This document shows positions 1-8,399 of a stretch of 64,000 bases of DNA, piece after piece. Each line of letters begins with the position of its first letter. Position 1 is the stretch's first letter. A program made the position numbers and the translations under genes. Under the pieces are notes generated by a model. It searched no databases. It saw only the letters and a list, made by a program, of their open reading frames with translations, and was not told the DNA's origin. Location: NCBI RefSeq assembly GCF_900105315.1, contig NZ_LT629766.1:3844001-3908000 (forward strand). The letters are read 5' to 3'. Source of the DNA: Brevibacterium siliguriense (GTDB taxonomy: Bacteria > Actinomycetota > Actinomycetes > Actinomycetales > Brevibacteriaceae).

Positions 1-510
1 ACCGCGGCAGGAGCACTGCTGGCGGTTCTGGTGGTCACGATACTGTGGTTCGCCGCCTATGCTCCAGAAACCGTGCCGAGCCATATCGGAATCGACGGAA
101 CCATCGACGGCAGGTCGTCGAAGAGCGGCCTGCTGTTTGTCGTAGGTCCCCTCGCACTGCTGATCTCCGGCGGGCTCCTCCTCGCCCCGCTGCATGAAGC
201 AATTCCCCTGCACGCGTGGCCGGCGCCGTTCGTCTTCAACGGCGCATTCTGGATCGCCGAGGACAGAACAGATTTCCTTCGGAAAGAGATGATCGAGTAC
301 CTGCATATTCTGTCCGGGCTCAGCAGTGCGCTTTTCAGCTCCGCTCTTTGGATGTCGTGGTTCGAATCCACCGGACGCACCGTGCCGTCAACTATTCCGC
401 CGATGGTCTTCGCGTCATTGGCTGCTCTACTGGCAGCGGCGACTGTCCGCCACTATCTCAGGCTTCGCCCCTCGGAGTGGTCCCCAGACGAGTCGACTGA
501 ATCAGATTAG
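1..510 (+). CDS. DUF1648-type membrane protein, 5' end outside window
   Basis: The frame is open from base 1, so this is the C-terminal part of a longer protein; the GTG at 31 is probably internal. The visible part has a DUF1648-like stretch (VPSHIGIDGTIDG) just after a membrane helix, then at least two more hydrophobic helices near visible residues 35-50 and 120-145. It ends in an acidic, hydrophilic tail. DUF1648 proteins are small multi-helix membrane proteins, some tied to SdpI-type immunity or adjacent regulators, but no partner is visible here. The family call rests on one short motif. The function is unknown. Confidence 0.6.
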   Translation, partial: TAAGALLAVLVVTILWFAAYAPETVPSHIGIDGTIDGRSSKSGLLFVVGPLALLISGGLLLAPLHEAIPLHAWPAPFVFNGAFWIAEDRTDFLRKEMIEYLHILSGLSSALFSSALWMSWFESTGRTVPSTIPPMVFASLAALLAAATVRHYLRLRPSEWSPDESTESD

Positions 511-538
511 AGCGACCAAACGCCGATCACCGGGCACC

Positions 539-1939
539 TCACGCCCCGCCGCCGAGCTCCTCATCGAAGCAGTCACTCAAGGTCGGGTGGGCGAACTGGT
601 AGCCGGTTTCCTGCAGCTTCTCCGGCACCACTCTCTGATCCGCCAGCGCGAGTTCCTTCGCCCCGTCACGGCCGAGCATGATCTCGGTGATGAAACCGGG
701 CGTCGGGATCCACGCGGGCCGGCGCAGGTGAGCGGCAAGCGCCTCGGCGAACTCCGCCTGCGTGACAAGCTCTGGGGCGACCGCATTGACCGGACCGCGC
801 ACGTAGTCATAGAGCACGGCGTGCACATAGGACCGTGCAACATCGTCTAGTGAGATCCATGCCAGGGCTTGTTCCCCGCTGCCCAAACGCCCGCCCGCAC
901 CGGCAAGGAACAGCGGCGCCTGCAGTTTGAGCAGACCGCCCAAGGAGCTCAGAACGACTCCGGTTCGAATCGACACACGCCTGATCCCGACGTCCTCGAC
1001 ACTGGCTGCTGTCTCTTCCCACTTCCGGCACACCTCGGCGAGGAATCCTTCGCCAGCGGGCCCGGTTTCATCGACAGGTTCATCGGCTTTCGCCCCGTAA
1101 TAGCCGACTGCGGAGGCGCAGACGAAGACAGCCGGGCGTTTGGCTTCGGGCAGACCGCGCATCGTTTCGACAAGCAGCCTCGTCGAGTCGATGCGAGAGG
1201 ACCAGATCTCGTCCTTCGCGTGCTTGGTGAACCGAGTGGCGATCGATCGCCCACCGAGGTGGACCACCGCATCCGCCCACGCGAGATCCCGTGGATTGAG
1301 GATTCCCAGATCCGGATTCCAGTGCACCTCGTACGGGAACTTCGGGGTCTCGCGGACGAGAAGTCGGACGAAATGCCCGGCGGTGGAGAACAGGGCAGCG
1401 ACCTGACGTCCGATCATTCCGCTGCCGCCGGCGATGAGGATGTGTCTGCCCTTCTTCCGCGTCAGCAGGGGCGCGTTCGTGGACTCGAGGAAGTCGATAT
1501 CCATAAGCATCCGCTTGCGGCGGGCGTCGAAGGTGGCCTCGAGATAGTGGGTGAGGCCTCGGTCGATGACGTCGAAGCCCTGGGGAGCCATGGAGAACTC
1601 GATGTGATCGTCGATCTTCGTCCCGCCGGCGACCGAGGTGAACTCGTGCGTGTGCCTCCACTGGCTCAATGGCCCCTTCTTCAACTCGTCGACGAAGGAG
1701 AAACGCGACGGACCCTCCGAGTGCACTGAGCTGAATGGCCGTCGCACGAGTCCGTAGGTGCCCGGCACGCTCGTCTTCACCTGCGCCACCGAGCCCGGTG
1801 CGATCGGAGGATAGCTCTCTTCGGCGATCTCCTGCGCCCAGTGTGGCGAGAGGCGAGTCAACGCTCCCGGCCGAGCGTGCCAGTCATATGTGGTCTCCAC
1901 ACCGAGCGGAACTTCAGACGACGACTCAAAGATGGTCAT
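539..1939 (-). CDS. SRPBCC domain fused to TIGR01777 SDR-type epimerase
   Basis: This 466-residue protein has two parts. Residues 1-150 look like a SRPBCC/polyketide-cyclase START-like fold. Residues 165-460 are an extended SDR epimerase of the TIGR01777 family, with the nucleotide-binding loop GGSGMIG at 171-177 and family motifs such as AVVHLGGRSI and SAVGYYG. The ATG at 1939 is chosen over an upstream in-frame start because it follows AGGAGG at a 6-base spacing and begins the conserved domain. TIGR01777 proteins are NAD(P)-dependent sugar-epimerase relatives of unknown substrate, some linked to cell division. Fusion to a lipid- or ligand-binding SRPBCC domain is known in this family. The substrate is not predictable. 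Confidence 0.85.
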   Translation of the reverse strand: MTIFESSSEVPLGVETTYDWHARPGALTRLSPHWAQEIAEESYPPIAPGSVAQVKTSVPGTYGLVRRPFSSVHSEGPSRFSFVDELKKGPLSQWRHTHEFTSVAGGTKIDDHIEFSMAPQGFDVIDRGLTHYLEATFDARRKRMLMDIDFLESTNAPLLTRKKGRHILIAGGSGMIGRQVAALFSTAGHFVRLLVRETPKFPYEVHWNPDLGILNPRDLAWADAVVHLGGRSIATRFTKHAKDEIWSSRIDSTRLLVETMRGLPEAKRPAVFVCASAVGYYGAKADEPVDETGPAGEGFLAEVCRKWEETAASVEDVGIRRVSIRTGVVLSSLGGLLKLQAPLFLAGAGGRLGSGEQALAWISLDDVARSYVHAVLYDYVRGPVNAVAPELVTQAEFAEALAAHLRRPAWIPTPGFITEIMLGRDGAKELALADQRVVPEKLQETGYQFAHPTLSDCFDEELGGGA

Positions 1940-2060
1940 GGCATCCCTCCTACCTCGAATGATGCCACCGGTTTCTGAGAATGTGACCAGCAACTCACCC
2001 AAGTCGAGGTGAATTGTTCACGCCGAGGCGGTTGCGGTCCAGTCAGTCGGTGGAAGCGGT

Positions 2061-3650
2061 TCAGTCGGCTGCGGGGATCTTGCCGAAGCGGAACGCCGAC
2101 CAGAAGTCCCCGCGCACATAGCCGTGCTCCGGTTCCGGGTCGAAGTCCCAGTGGCGGACGTGTCCCACCTTGAGCGCATCGGCGACAAGCTGGCGGCTGC
2201 GCTGCGAACCGAGCACATGCTCTTCGAGGTGTTCGAGATCGTAACGGGACTCGAGCTCTCCGCGCATCTCCTTCAGCGACTGGGCATAGGCCGGGTCCTC
2301 GGCACGATTGGCCAGCTCATCGGGATCCGCAGCCAGATCGAAGAGCAGCACCGGATCTCCCGGGCACACCGTGAGCTTGAGATCGCCGCGGACCAGAGTG
2401 ACCTGCGGGCGGTACGTGCCCTCGGCGAAGTATTCGATGATGACGTCACGATCTTCGGGCTTCACTTCGCCGGCAGCCTCTCGCCTGGCGGACTCGAGCA
2501 TCGAGGTTCCGCTCAGTCCTTCGTCGATCGCCGAGGCGGTCCCCGCCTCCGCATCTCCCGTGCGCACGGAGGGCGCCGGGTCTTCAGCCGTGCCCTGGGC
2601 GATATCGAGCAGGGTCGGCGCGAGGTCGACGAGGCTGACCGGGTTCGCATACCGGCCGGGGGTGATCACCTCGGCGGGCCCGTTGATGATGAGCGGGACC
2701 CGGGAGGACTGTTCGTACGGTGACATCTTGAACCACAGGCCCTTCTCCCCCAGCATGTCGCCGTGGTCGCTGGTGACGACGATGACCGTGTTGTCCGCCA
2801 GCTCGAGTTCCTCGAGTCTGCGTCGGATCGCCCCGACGTGGTCGTCGATGTAGTTGACCGCGGCATAGTAGGCCCGACGAGCCCGCCGCACGTCGTCGAT
2901 GCCCGGCTCGCGTTCGTCGAAGCCGCACATCGTGCGCAGGCGGTGGCTGTGCGGGTCCACGGCCGGATCGGGAATCTCGGGGTGGGCAGGGTCCGGGATG
3001 GCCACCTCGGCGAATCGGTCCCAGTTGGCCTTCGGCGGCTCATACGGGTCGTGGGGATGGATGAACGAGGTGACCATGAGGAACGGCTGGTCACATCCGG
3101 CGGCCTGGTTCGCGCGCTTGCGGTCGTTGAGGTGACGCAGTGTCCTGAAGATCACCTCGTCGTCGAAGTCCTGCTGAACGTTCGCGGTCGCCGCACCGGC
3201 GGTGAACACCGGGTCGGCCTCGTGGTACCACTGCAGCTTCTGCTCCAGGGGACGATTCCAATCAGGCACCATATCGAGGTCGGCCGGGTACACGTCGGTG
3301 GTCAGGCGCTCTTCGAAGCCGTGGTGCTGATCAGGGCCGATGAAGTGCATCCGTCCGATCAGCGCCGTGTGGTATCCGAGCTTGCGCAGCCGGTGGGCGA
3401 ATGTCGGCACGGAGGCCGCGAAGTCATCGCCGTTGTCCAGGCAGTCGATCTCCGAGGGCATACGCCCGGTCATCATCGATGCCCGCGACGGTGAGCACAG
3501 CGGAGTGTTGCAGTACGCACGGTCGAAGACGGCTCCGTCGGCTGCCAGGGCATCCATGTTCGGCGTCAGCGCGGCCGCATCGCCGTAGGCGCCCAGCGCT
3601 TGGGCAGCCATCTGATCGGCCTGGATGACGACGATGTTCGGGGTGGTCAT
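2061..3650 (-). CDS. betC: Choline-sulfatase
   Basis: This is a 529-residue type I sulfatase. The formylglycine site C-S-P-S-R lies at residues 52-56, with metal ligands in VIQADQ near the N terminus and TSDHGDMLGEKG later. The C terminus carries a tail resembling the choline-sulfatase C-terminal domain (HWDFDPEPEHG). It hydrolyses choline-O-sulfate to choline and sulfate, feeding choline to betaine synthesis or catabolism. Its ATG overlaps the TGA of the upstream BCCT gene by 4 bases, so the two are probably translationally coupled. A longer reading frame upstream lies entirely inside the BCCT gene and is Arg-rich, so I reject it. The family call is strong; choline-O-sulfate as substrate follows from family and neighbour. 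Confidence 0.88.
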   Translation of the reverse strand: MTTPNIVVIQADQMAAQALGAYGDAAALTPNMDALAADGAVFDRAYCNTPLCSPSRASMMTGRMPSEIDCLDNGDDFAASVPTFAHRLRKLGYHTALIGRMHFIGPDQHHGFEERLTTDVYPADLDMVPDWNRPLEQKLQWYHEADPVFTAGAATANVQQDFDDEVIFRTLRHLNDRKRANQAAGCDQPFLMVTSFIHPHDPYEPPKANWDRFAEVAIPDPAHPEIPDPAVDPHSHRLRTMCGFDEREPGIDDVRRARRAYYAAVNYIDDHVGAIRRRLEELELADNTVIVVTSDHGDMLGEKGLWFKMSPYEQSSRVPLIINGPAEVITPGRYANPVSLVDLAPTLLDIAQGTAEDPAPSVRTGDAEAGTASAIDEGLSGTSMLESARREAAGEVKPEDRDVIIEYFAEGTYRPQVTLVRGDLKLTVCPGDPVLLFDLAADPDELANRAEDPAYAQSLKEMRGELESRYDLEHLEEHVLGSQRSRQLVADALKVGHVRHWDFDPEPEHGYVRGDFWSAFRFGKIPAAD

Positions 3651-5821
3651 GAGTGGTCCTCTCTGCGGTCGGAGCCGGCGTCTGCGTCGGAATCGGTCAC
3701 TGAATCCGAATCGGATTCGCTCGCCGAGGCGGCCCCGGGGTCCGCGTCGGTCGTTGAGGCGGCAGTCGCCTCGGCGTCGGTGGAATCGTCGTCCGGTGTC
3801 CAACCGTCGGCCCATTCTCCGGTTTCGTAATCGAAGCCGACGGGGTCGCCGTTCTCGTCGGTGCGCTGGTACCAGTCGGTGTAGTCCTCGTGCTCGGAGT
3901 CGATTCCGCCGTTCGCGCCGTCACCGGGCTCGGTGGGCACGACCTGCAGGGCGAAGTCGTCACCGTAGGCATCGGCACCGGCGACCACTGCGTTGTCCAC
4001 CGCGTTGAGCGCATACTGCCGGCGCAGTGCAAGCGGATCCGTCCGCAGCTCCTTGAACCAGGCGACGATGATGAAGAGCATGACGAACGCGAACGGCACC
4101 GCGGTGACGATGACGAGCTGTTGGAGTCCTTCGAGTGCGCTCGCGTCTCCGAGGAGGAGCATGACCACGGCGATGCCGGACATCACCAGTCCCCAGAACA
4201 CGACGACCCATTTCTTCGGTTCCTGATCACCACGGCTGGTGAGCATGCCCATGACTACCGAGGCGGAATCGGCCGAGGTGATGAAGAAGATCGCGAGGAC
4301 GATGATGACGACGAACGGCAGCCATTCGACATAGGGCAGATTGTCGATGAGGGTGAAGAACACCTCGGGGGCCTCCATGCTGTCGGTGAAACCCGATGCT
4401 CCGGAACGGTACATCCAGATGGAGGTTCCGCCCATGATTCCATAGGCTACGAAGAGCAGCGTCGAGGGAATGAAGATCGTGCCGAGGATGAACTGGCGGA
4501 TCGACCGTCCGCGGGAGATGCGGGCGATGAAGGTGCCGACGAACGGCGACCATGAGATCCACCAGGCCCAGTAATAGACGGTCCACAGGGACTGGAATTC
4601 CTGAGTCTCGGCGCCCCAGGACAGGGATCGGCCCATCATGTCGAATATCGAACCGAGGTATTCCATGAGCGCCGAGGGCAGGAGGTTGAACAGGTAGAGC
4701 GTGGGCCCGAGGAACAGCACGAGCGCGACGATGCCGACGGTCAGCACGATGTTGATCGACGACAGGTAGCGGATTCCGCGCGAGACGCCGGAGACCGCGG
4801 AGATGATGAAGCCGACTGTGAGGACGAGGATGATGATGACGAGGGAGTTGTTCGTCATCGGTCCCGCGTCGGTGACGATGCTGACACCGGTGCCGATCTG
4901 CATGGCTGCGATGCCCAGGGCCGCAGCCGTGCCGAAGAGAGTAGCGACGATCGCGAAGATGTCGACGAGCTTTCCGGCGAAGCCTTCGGTCTGCCGTTTG
5001 CCGAACAGCGTCTGGAAGATCGATGACAGCAGCAGCGAACGGCCGCGGCGGTAGGCGGCATAGGCGATGGCACCGCCGACGAGTGCGTACATCGCCCAAG
5101 CATGGAATCCCCAGTGGAAGTAGGTCTGGGCCATCGCACCGTGGAGCGCCTCGGTCGTCTCCGGATCATTCGTCAGCGGAGGCGGCGAGATGAAGTAGGT
5201 CAGGGGTTCGGAGGGTCCGAAGAAGAGGACGCCGATGCCGATGCCCGCCGCAAAGAGCATGGCGACCCAGGAGAAGGTGCTGAATTCTGCCTTCTCCCCA
5301 TCCTTGCCCAAGGGGATCTTGCCGTAGGAGGAGAACGCGAGGATGAGCAGGGAGACGAGAATGATGATCGCGACGAGGTTGAACAGCCAGCCGACGTTGA
5401 GCGTCGCCCAGTCATAAGCAGTCTGTGCAACGCTGGCGACGCTGGAGGGACTCGAGATTCCCCAGATGACGAAGGCGACGGTGAGGCCGCCGGCGATGGC
5501 GAAGATGATCTTGTCCAGCGAATAGGTGCGCCGTTGTTCGTCGATGGCGATTCCGGGCACGAGGATCGGGTGAGTGTCGTGCGGATAGTGGCCGTGCGTG
5601 TCTTCGAGATCAGCCTTCACGGGGCCGCGCGGGCGGCGGTAGTCGAACTGACCGAGGTTGCGCCCGGTCTCGCGACCCACGCGTTTGGCGTCGTCCCGCA
5701 CCCTGCGAGCATCGGCCATGATCCGTTCGCGCGGTGCACGGCGAGCCGCCTCGGTGGTGGCAGCGAACTGCTGGTCCGGCCCCGGATCGAGTTCGTCGGT
5801 ACGGGTGGAGTCATCTGTCAT
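3647..5821 (-). CDS. BCCT-family carrier, probably choline-O-sulfate, choline or betaine
   Basis: This 724-residue BCCT (betaine/carnitine/choline) transporter has about 100 hydrophilic residues before the first helix (about 104-124). Roughly twelve helices follow, including the family signature YYWAWWISWSPFVG and the loop ARISRGRSIRQF. A highly acidic, Ser/Asp-rich tail of about 130 residues (about 591-724) follows the last helix. BCCT carriers are Na+- or H+-coupled importers at the plasma membrane, and long terminal domains in this family can sense osmotic stress. The start at 5821 is chosen because it begins the hydrophilic N-terminal domain and follows a GAAAGAG stretch. The overlap with choline-sulfatase makes choline-O-sulfate the likely cargo (inference). 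It could equally be an OpuD/BetP-like betaine carrier. Confidence 0.87.
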   Translation of the reverse strand: MTDDSTRTDELDPGPDQQFAATTEAARRAPRERIMADARRVRDDAKRVGRETGRNLGQFDYRRPRGPVKADLEDTHGHYPHDTHPILVPGIAIDEQRRTYSLDKIIFAIAGGLTVAFVIWGISSPSSVASVAQTAYDWATLNVGWLFNLVAIIILVSLLILAFSSYGKIPLGKDGEKAEFSTFSWVAMLFAAGIGIGVLFFGPSEPLTYFISPPPLTNDPETTEALHGAMAQTYFHWGFHAWAMYALVGGAIAYAAYRRGRSLLLSSIFQTLFGKRQTEGFAGKLVDIFAIVATLFGTAAALGIAAMQIGTGVSIVTDAGPMTNNSLVIIILVLTVGFIISAVSGVSRGIRYLSSINIVLTVGIVALVLFLGPTLYLFNLLPSALMEYLGSIFDMMGRSLSWGAETQEFQSLWTVYYWAWWISWSPFVGTFIARISRGRSIRQFILGTIFIPSTLLFVAYGIMGGTSIWMYRSGASGFTDSMEAPEVFFTLIDNLPYVEWLPFVVIIVLAIFFITSADSASVVMGMLTSRGDQEPKKWVVVFWGLVMSGIAVVMLLLGDASALEGLQQLVIVTAVPFAFVMLFIIVAWFKELRTDPLALRRQYALNAVDNAVVAGADAYGDDFALQVVPTEPGDGANGGIDSEHEDYTDWYQRTDENGDPVGFDYETGEWADGWTPDDDSTDAEATAASTTDADPGAASASESDSDSVTDSDADAGSDRREDHS

Positions 5822-6262
5822 GTGTCGGTTCACACTCTTTCGATTGTTGCGGACACTGCCGAAATCGATCGGTGCGCACGGAGACGAACGCATCATGGCC
5901 CGATGGCGTGAACACACATCGGGTGGAAGTCTGAAATGAGGTGATGCGACCGGCCGGCGGTCGTCGATCGGGCAGGAGGAATGCGGATCGGCGATCGGTG
6001 ACTAGGGCTCGCCGCCCCACCAGCCGATGGCTACGGGTTCCCAGGAATCGTTGGCGAAGCCGCAGCTCGGGCGCTCTCGATTCGGGGTCGACCATCCCCA
6101 GCCGTAGTGGTCGTCGAATCGGAGAGGAGTCATGCCTTCGGACGATAACAGCTTCAATGCGGCTTCACAATAAATTCTCAGCAAGCGACGTCCTCACCAA
6201 CTTCTGCGGCGAGGCCCCTCCTTCCGGCTCCACCCGGGACAGGTCAGCCGGGAACGGCTGGG
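5822..6262. other. 441-bp gap with no secure gene
   Basis: The gap lies between the start of the BCCT gene and the end of the SMR genes. It should hold the promoter for the transporter-sulfatase operon, but no convincing -35/-10 or operator stands out. A short minus-strand frame (6002-6133) is listed separately. A small stem, CAGCCG-GGAA-CGGCTG at 6245-6260, sits just past the SMR stop codon and may help end that operon; it has no U-run. Confidence 0.5.
6002..6133 (-). CDS. Possible 43-residue protein, unrecognised
   Basis: This is a short frame rich in Trp, Gly and Pro (DDHYGWGWS near the start, GWWGGEP at the end). Its composition is unlike the Arg-rich shadow frames usual in this GC-rich DNA, which is the only reason to list it. 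The start codon at 6133 has only a weak purine stretch (CGAAGGC) upstream. It might be a genuine small protein or the remnant of a larger gene. No family is recognised and no function is proposed. Confidence 0.25.
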   Translation of the reverse strand: MTPLRFDDHYGWGWSTPNRERPSCGFANDSWEPVAIGWWGGEP

Positions 6263-6577
6263 TCAGCCGATTTCGACGAGGATGACGCCGACGGTGATGA
6301 AGCCGATGCCGAGGAGCGCCTTCCGCGTGAGCGGGTCCTTCCAGATCACGCGGGAGAGCAGGCAGACCATGGCGACTCCGCAGGCCGCCCACAGACCGTA
6401 GGCGACGCCGAGCGGCATGCCTGCGGCCAGCGTACGGCTCAGGAAGAAGAAGGCCGCGGTGTAGCTGATCGCTACGGGAACGAACCAGATCCTGCGCTGC
6501 AATCCGGCGCTCGCACGCAGGCACAGGGTACCGGCGACTTCGCTGAGGATCGACAGTGCCAACCACATCCAACTCAT
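6263..6577 (-). CDS. SMR-family multidrug efflux subunit (second of pair)
   Basis: This is a 104-residue, four-helix small multidrug resistance protein. The membrane-embedded Glu expected to bind H+ and cation is in the first helix (LSEVAGTLCLRAS, Glu13), followed by the helix-2 pattern YTAAFFFLS and the GVAYGLWAACG motif. SMR proteins are antiporters that expel quaternary ammonium and other cationic compounds as antiparallel dimers. The start overlaps the preceding SMR gene by 4 bases (ATGA), giving a paired heteromeric arrangement like EbrAB or YkkCD. The first helix matches the multidrug subtype better than the Gdx guanidinium subtype. The substrate is not known. Confidence 0.88.
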   Translation of the reverse strand: MSWMWLALSILSEVAGTLCLRASAGLQRRIWFVPVAISYTAAFFFLSRTLAAGMPLGVAYGLWAACGVAMVCLLSRVIWKDPLTRKALLGIGFITVGVILVEIG

Positions 6578-6933
6578 TCGGTCACCTCCGCGTCCACGTT
6601 CGCGGATTCCTCGGGAGTGCCGGATTCGACGAGGATGACGCCGATGATGATGAGGGCGATGCCGATGATCGCGCCGATGCTCAGGAACTCGCCGAAGAAC
6701 ACGACTCCGAGCACGGCAACCAGTGCGACTCCGCTGGCCGACCAGGTGGCGTAGACGGCACCGAGAGGCATGCCCAGTCGCTGTGTGAGGCCGAGGATGA
6801 AGAAGGCTGTGGCGTAGAGGACGACGACTCCGGGGATCCACACGGGATCGGCGACCGAGGCGCGCAGCATCAGGGTGGCGGCCACCTCGGCGAGGATGGC
6901 TGCGACGAGCAGCAGCAGACGGTTCGCGTTCAT
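6574..6933 (-). CDS. SMR-family multidrug efflux subunit (first of pair)
   Basis: This is a 119-residue SMR protein with four helices, the conserved Glu16 in ILAEVAATLMLRAS, the GAVYATWSASG motif in helix 3, and a hydrophilic acidic tail (EESANVDAEVTE). That tail, absent from its partner, suggests the two are not interchangeable. In such pairs one subunit often has a longer terminus that fixes membrane orientation. It overlaps the TetR gene before it and the SMR gene after it by 4 bases each, so all three are probably translated together. The likely role is proton-driven export of a cationic compound recognised by the linked regulator. Confidence 0.88.
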   Translation of the reverse strand: MNANRLLLLVAAILAEVAATLMLRASVADPVWIPGVVVLYATAFFILGLTQRLGMPLGAVYATWSASGVALVAVLGVVFFGEFLSIGAIIGIALIIIGVILVESGTPEESANVDAEVTE

Positions 6934-7508
6934 CCGATCCCTTCCGTTTCGATGTCATCGGACATTCCCTCGGCCGCATCGATGAGCGCGAGGGCGTGCC
7001 GGCACACGGCTGCGAGGTCGTCGGAGGGAAACACTCCCGTGGCTTCTGACATCCACGCGCCGTCGGCGCAGAACCGGGCCGCCGTCAGCAGAGATACCAC
7101 GCGACCGTCGAGTCCAGTGGTGTCGAACCACGGCCCCAGGTGCTCGCTCCACGCCCGCGACAGCGTCGGGTGATAGAGCGCATCGGAGAAGATCCAATAG
7201 TCGGCACGGGAGACCTCGGCGGTGGTGGCCACGGTGACGTACGCGCGGTGTCGTTCGAAGCTCGTCAGGTCCTGACTCGAGTGCCCGGTATGGTTGCGCA
7301 GTCGCTGTGCCCAGTTCTCGGCGGCATGGTCGACGAGTCCGAGCATGAGCGCTTCCTTGGTCGGGAAGTGATACATCAGGCCCGGTTTCGTCAGGCCCGC
7401 CTTCTTCGCGACCGACTCGAGCGAGATCGTCACACCGTGCACCGAATCGTGCGATTCCGCCAGCGACTTGGCAGCTTTGAGAATCCGCGACCGTCCATCG
7501 TTTGCCAT
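6930..7508 (-). CDS. TetR-family repressor of the SMR pair
   Basis: This is a 192-residue TetR regulator. The N-terminal helix-turn-helix spans about residues 8-55 (SLESVAKKAGLTKPGLMYHFPTKEAL is the recognition region). The C-terminal ligand and dimer domain carries the pattern seen in DUF1956/TetR_C-type regulators. It is the first gene of a three-gene operon with the two SMR genes, and a perfect 20-base palindrome lies 9 bases upstream of its start codon. The simplest model is an autorepressor that releases the operon when a cationic drug binds. The ligand is unknown. Confidence 0.9.
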   Translation of the reverse strand: MANDGRSRILKAAKSLAESHDSVHGVTISLESVAKKAGLTKPGLMYHFPTKEALMLGLVDHAAENWAQRLRNHTGHSSQDLTSFERHRAYVTVATTAEVSRADYWIFSDALYHPTLSRAWSEHLGPWFDTTGLDGRVVSLLTAARFCADGAWMSEATGVFPSDDLAAVCRHALALIDAAEGMSDDIETEGIG

Positions 7509-7516
7509 GCCTCAAG

Positions 7517-7536
7517 TTTACCAACCGGTTGGTAAA
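7517..7536. promoter_or_regulatory. Perfect palindromic operator for the TetR-SMR operon
   Basis: TTTACCAACCGGTTGGTAAA is a perfect 20-base dyad placed 9 bases before the TetR ATG, where a bound dimer would block promoter or ribosome access. Its size and symmetry fit a TetR dimer site, and it is the only strong dyad in the 94-base gap. Binding is inferred from position. Confidence 0.8.
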
Positions 7537-7556
7537 GTAAGCCAGCGCGAGAGGAA

Positions 7557-7589
7557 GGGCGGTCCGCACCCTGCCGGCGCGAACCGCCC
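7557..7589 (-). terminator. Hairpin terminator after the ABC operon
   Basis: An 11-base inverted repeat (GGGCGGTCCGC and GCGAACCGCCC, one G-U pair) encloses an 11-base loop, just past the stop of the minus-strand ATPase gene. There is no U-run, as is common for actinobacterial terminators. It also insulates the neighbouring TetR promoter region. Confidence 0.6.
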
Positions 7590-7595
7590 TCTCAT

Positions 7596-7617
7596 GCGCT
7601 GCTCAATTGAGCAGCGC
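7596..7617. repeat. Perfect 22-base palindrome across the ATPase stop codon
   Basis: The sequence reads the same on both strands over 22 bases, with arms GCGCTGCTCAA, and contains the stop codon and last four codons of the ABC ATPase gene. With no loop it would fold only as a cruciform or with a 4-base loop from the middle. It may be a protein site or part of a compound terminator with the hairpin 7 bases downstream. Confidence 0.6.
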
Positions 7618-8394
7618 CCGGTCGCCCAGTGTCGCTCCCTTGAGTTTCGAGAATTCGCCGAGCAGTGTCTCGACGGTCAGGTCCTTCTTCTCCTCAGCCG
7701 AAGCCTGGTAGATGATCCGCCCCTCGTGCATCATGATCAGCCGATTGCCCAATGCAATCGCCTGCTCCATGTTGTGAGTGACCATCAGAGTGGTCAGCCC
7801 GTCGGCTTCGACGATCTTCTTCGTCAGGGCCGACACCAGGGCCGCACGCTGCGGGTCAAGGGCGGCGGTGTGCTCGTCGAGCAGCAGGATCCGCGGCTGG
7901 GTGAATCCGGCCATAAGCAGACTCAGTGCCTGTCGCTGTCCGCCGGAGAGCAGTCCGACCTTCGTCTTCAGCCGGTTCTCGAGGCCGAGCTCGAGAGTGG
8001 CCAATTCGTCCTTGAAGTGTTCGCGTCGCTCCGAGGTGGTCCCCCGCCCCAACCCTCGTGGCTTTCCGCGTTTGAGCGCGAGCGAGAGGTTCTGCTCGAT
8101 CGTGAGGTCCGGAGCGGTGCCGGCCATCGGATCTTGGAAGACACGGCCGAGGTATCTCGCTCGTTTGTACTCGGGCATCCGCGACACCTCGGCACCGTCG
8201 ATGGTGATCGAGCCGGAGTCGATGGACAGGCGGCCGGAGATGGTGTTGAGCAGCGTCGATTTTCCGGCCCCGTTGGAGCCGATGACGGTGACGAAGTCGG
8301 ATTCGTCGAGGTCGAGCGAGAGCCCCTGGAGCGCCTTGCGTTCGTTGACGGTTCCCGGGAAGAACGTCTTGGAGATGGTGTCGATCTTGAGCAT
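7603..8394 (-). CDS. ABC transporter ATPase, TrpXYZ-like class
   Basis: This is a 263-residue nucleotide-binding subunit. Walker A (GSNGAGKST) is at 39-47, the signature LSGGQ at 149-153, Walker B (ILLLDE) at 169-174 and the switch His at 207. It is the last gene of a three-gene importer operon on the minus strand, 5 bases after the permease. The set of lipoprotein, single permease and ATPase matches the group whose studied members import tryptophan, tyrosine or other small metabolites. No T-box-like leader is visible to support an amino-acid cargo, so the substrate stays open. Confidence 0.88.
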   Translation of the reverse strand: MLKIDTISKTFFPGTVNERKALQGLSLDLDESDFVTVIGSNGAGKSTLLNTISGRLSIDSGSITIDGAEVSRMPEYKRARYLGRVFQDPMAGTAPDLTIEQNLSLALKRGKPRGLGRGTTSERREHFKDELATLELGLENRLKTKVGLLSGGQRQALSLLMAGFTQPRILLLDEHTAALDPQRAALVSALTKKIVEADGLTTLMVTHNMEQAIALGNRLIMMHEGRIIYQASAEEKKDLTVETLLGEFSKLKGATLGDRALLN

Positions 8395-8399
8395 GGCTG

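Noticed and set aside
3651-3815. 55-codon N-terminal extension of the choline-sulfatase
   Set aside because: It lies wholly inside the BCCT gene, is Arg-rich, and the conserved sulfatase start at 3650 has the usual ATGA overlap.
5941-6285. 114-codon plus-strand frame in the BCCT-SMR gap
   Set aside because: Arg/Ser-rich chance frame with no ribosome site that runs into the end of the SMR gene.
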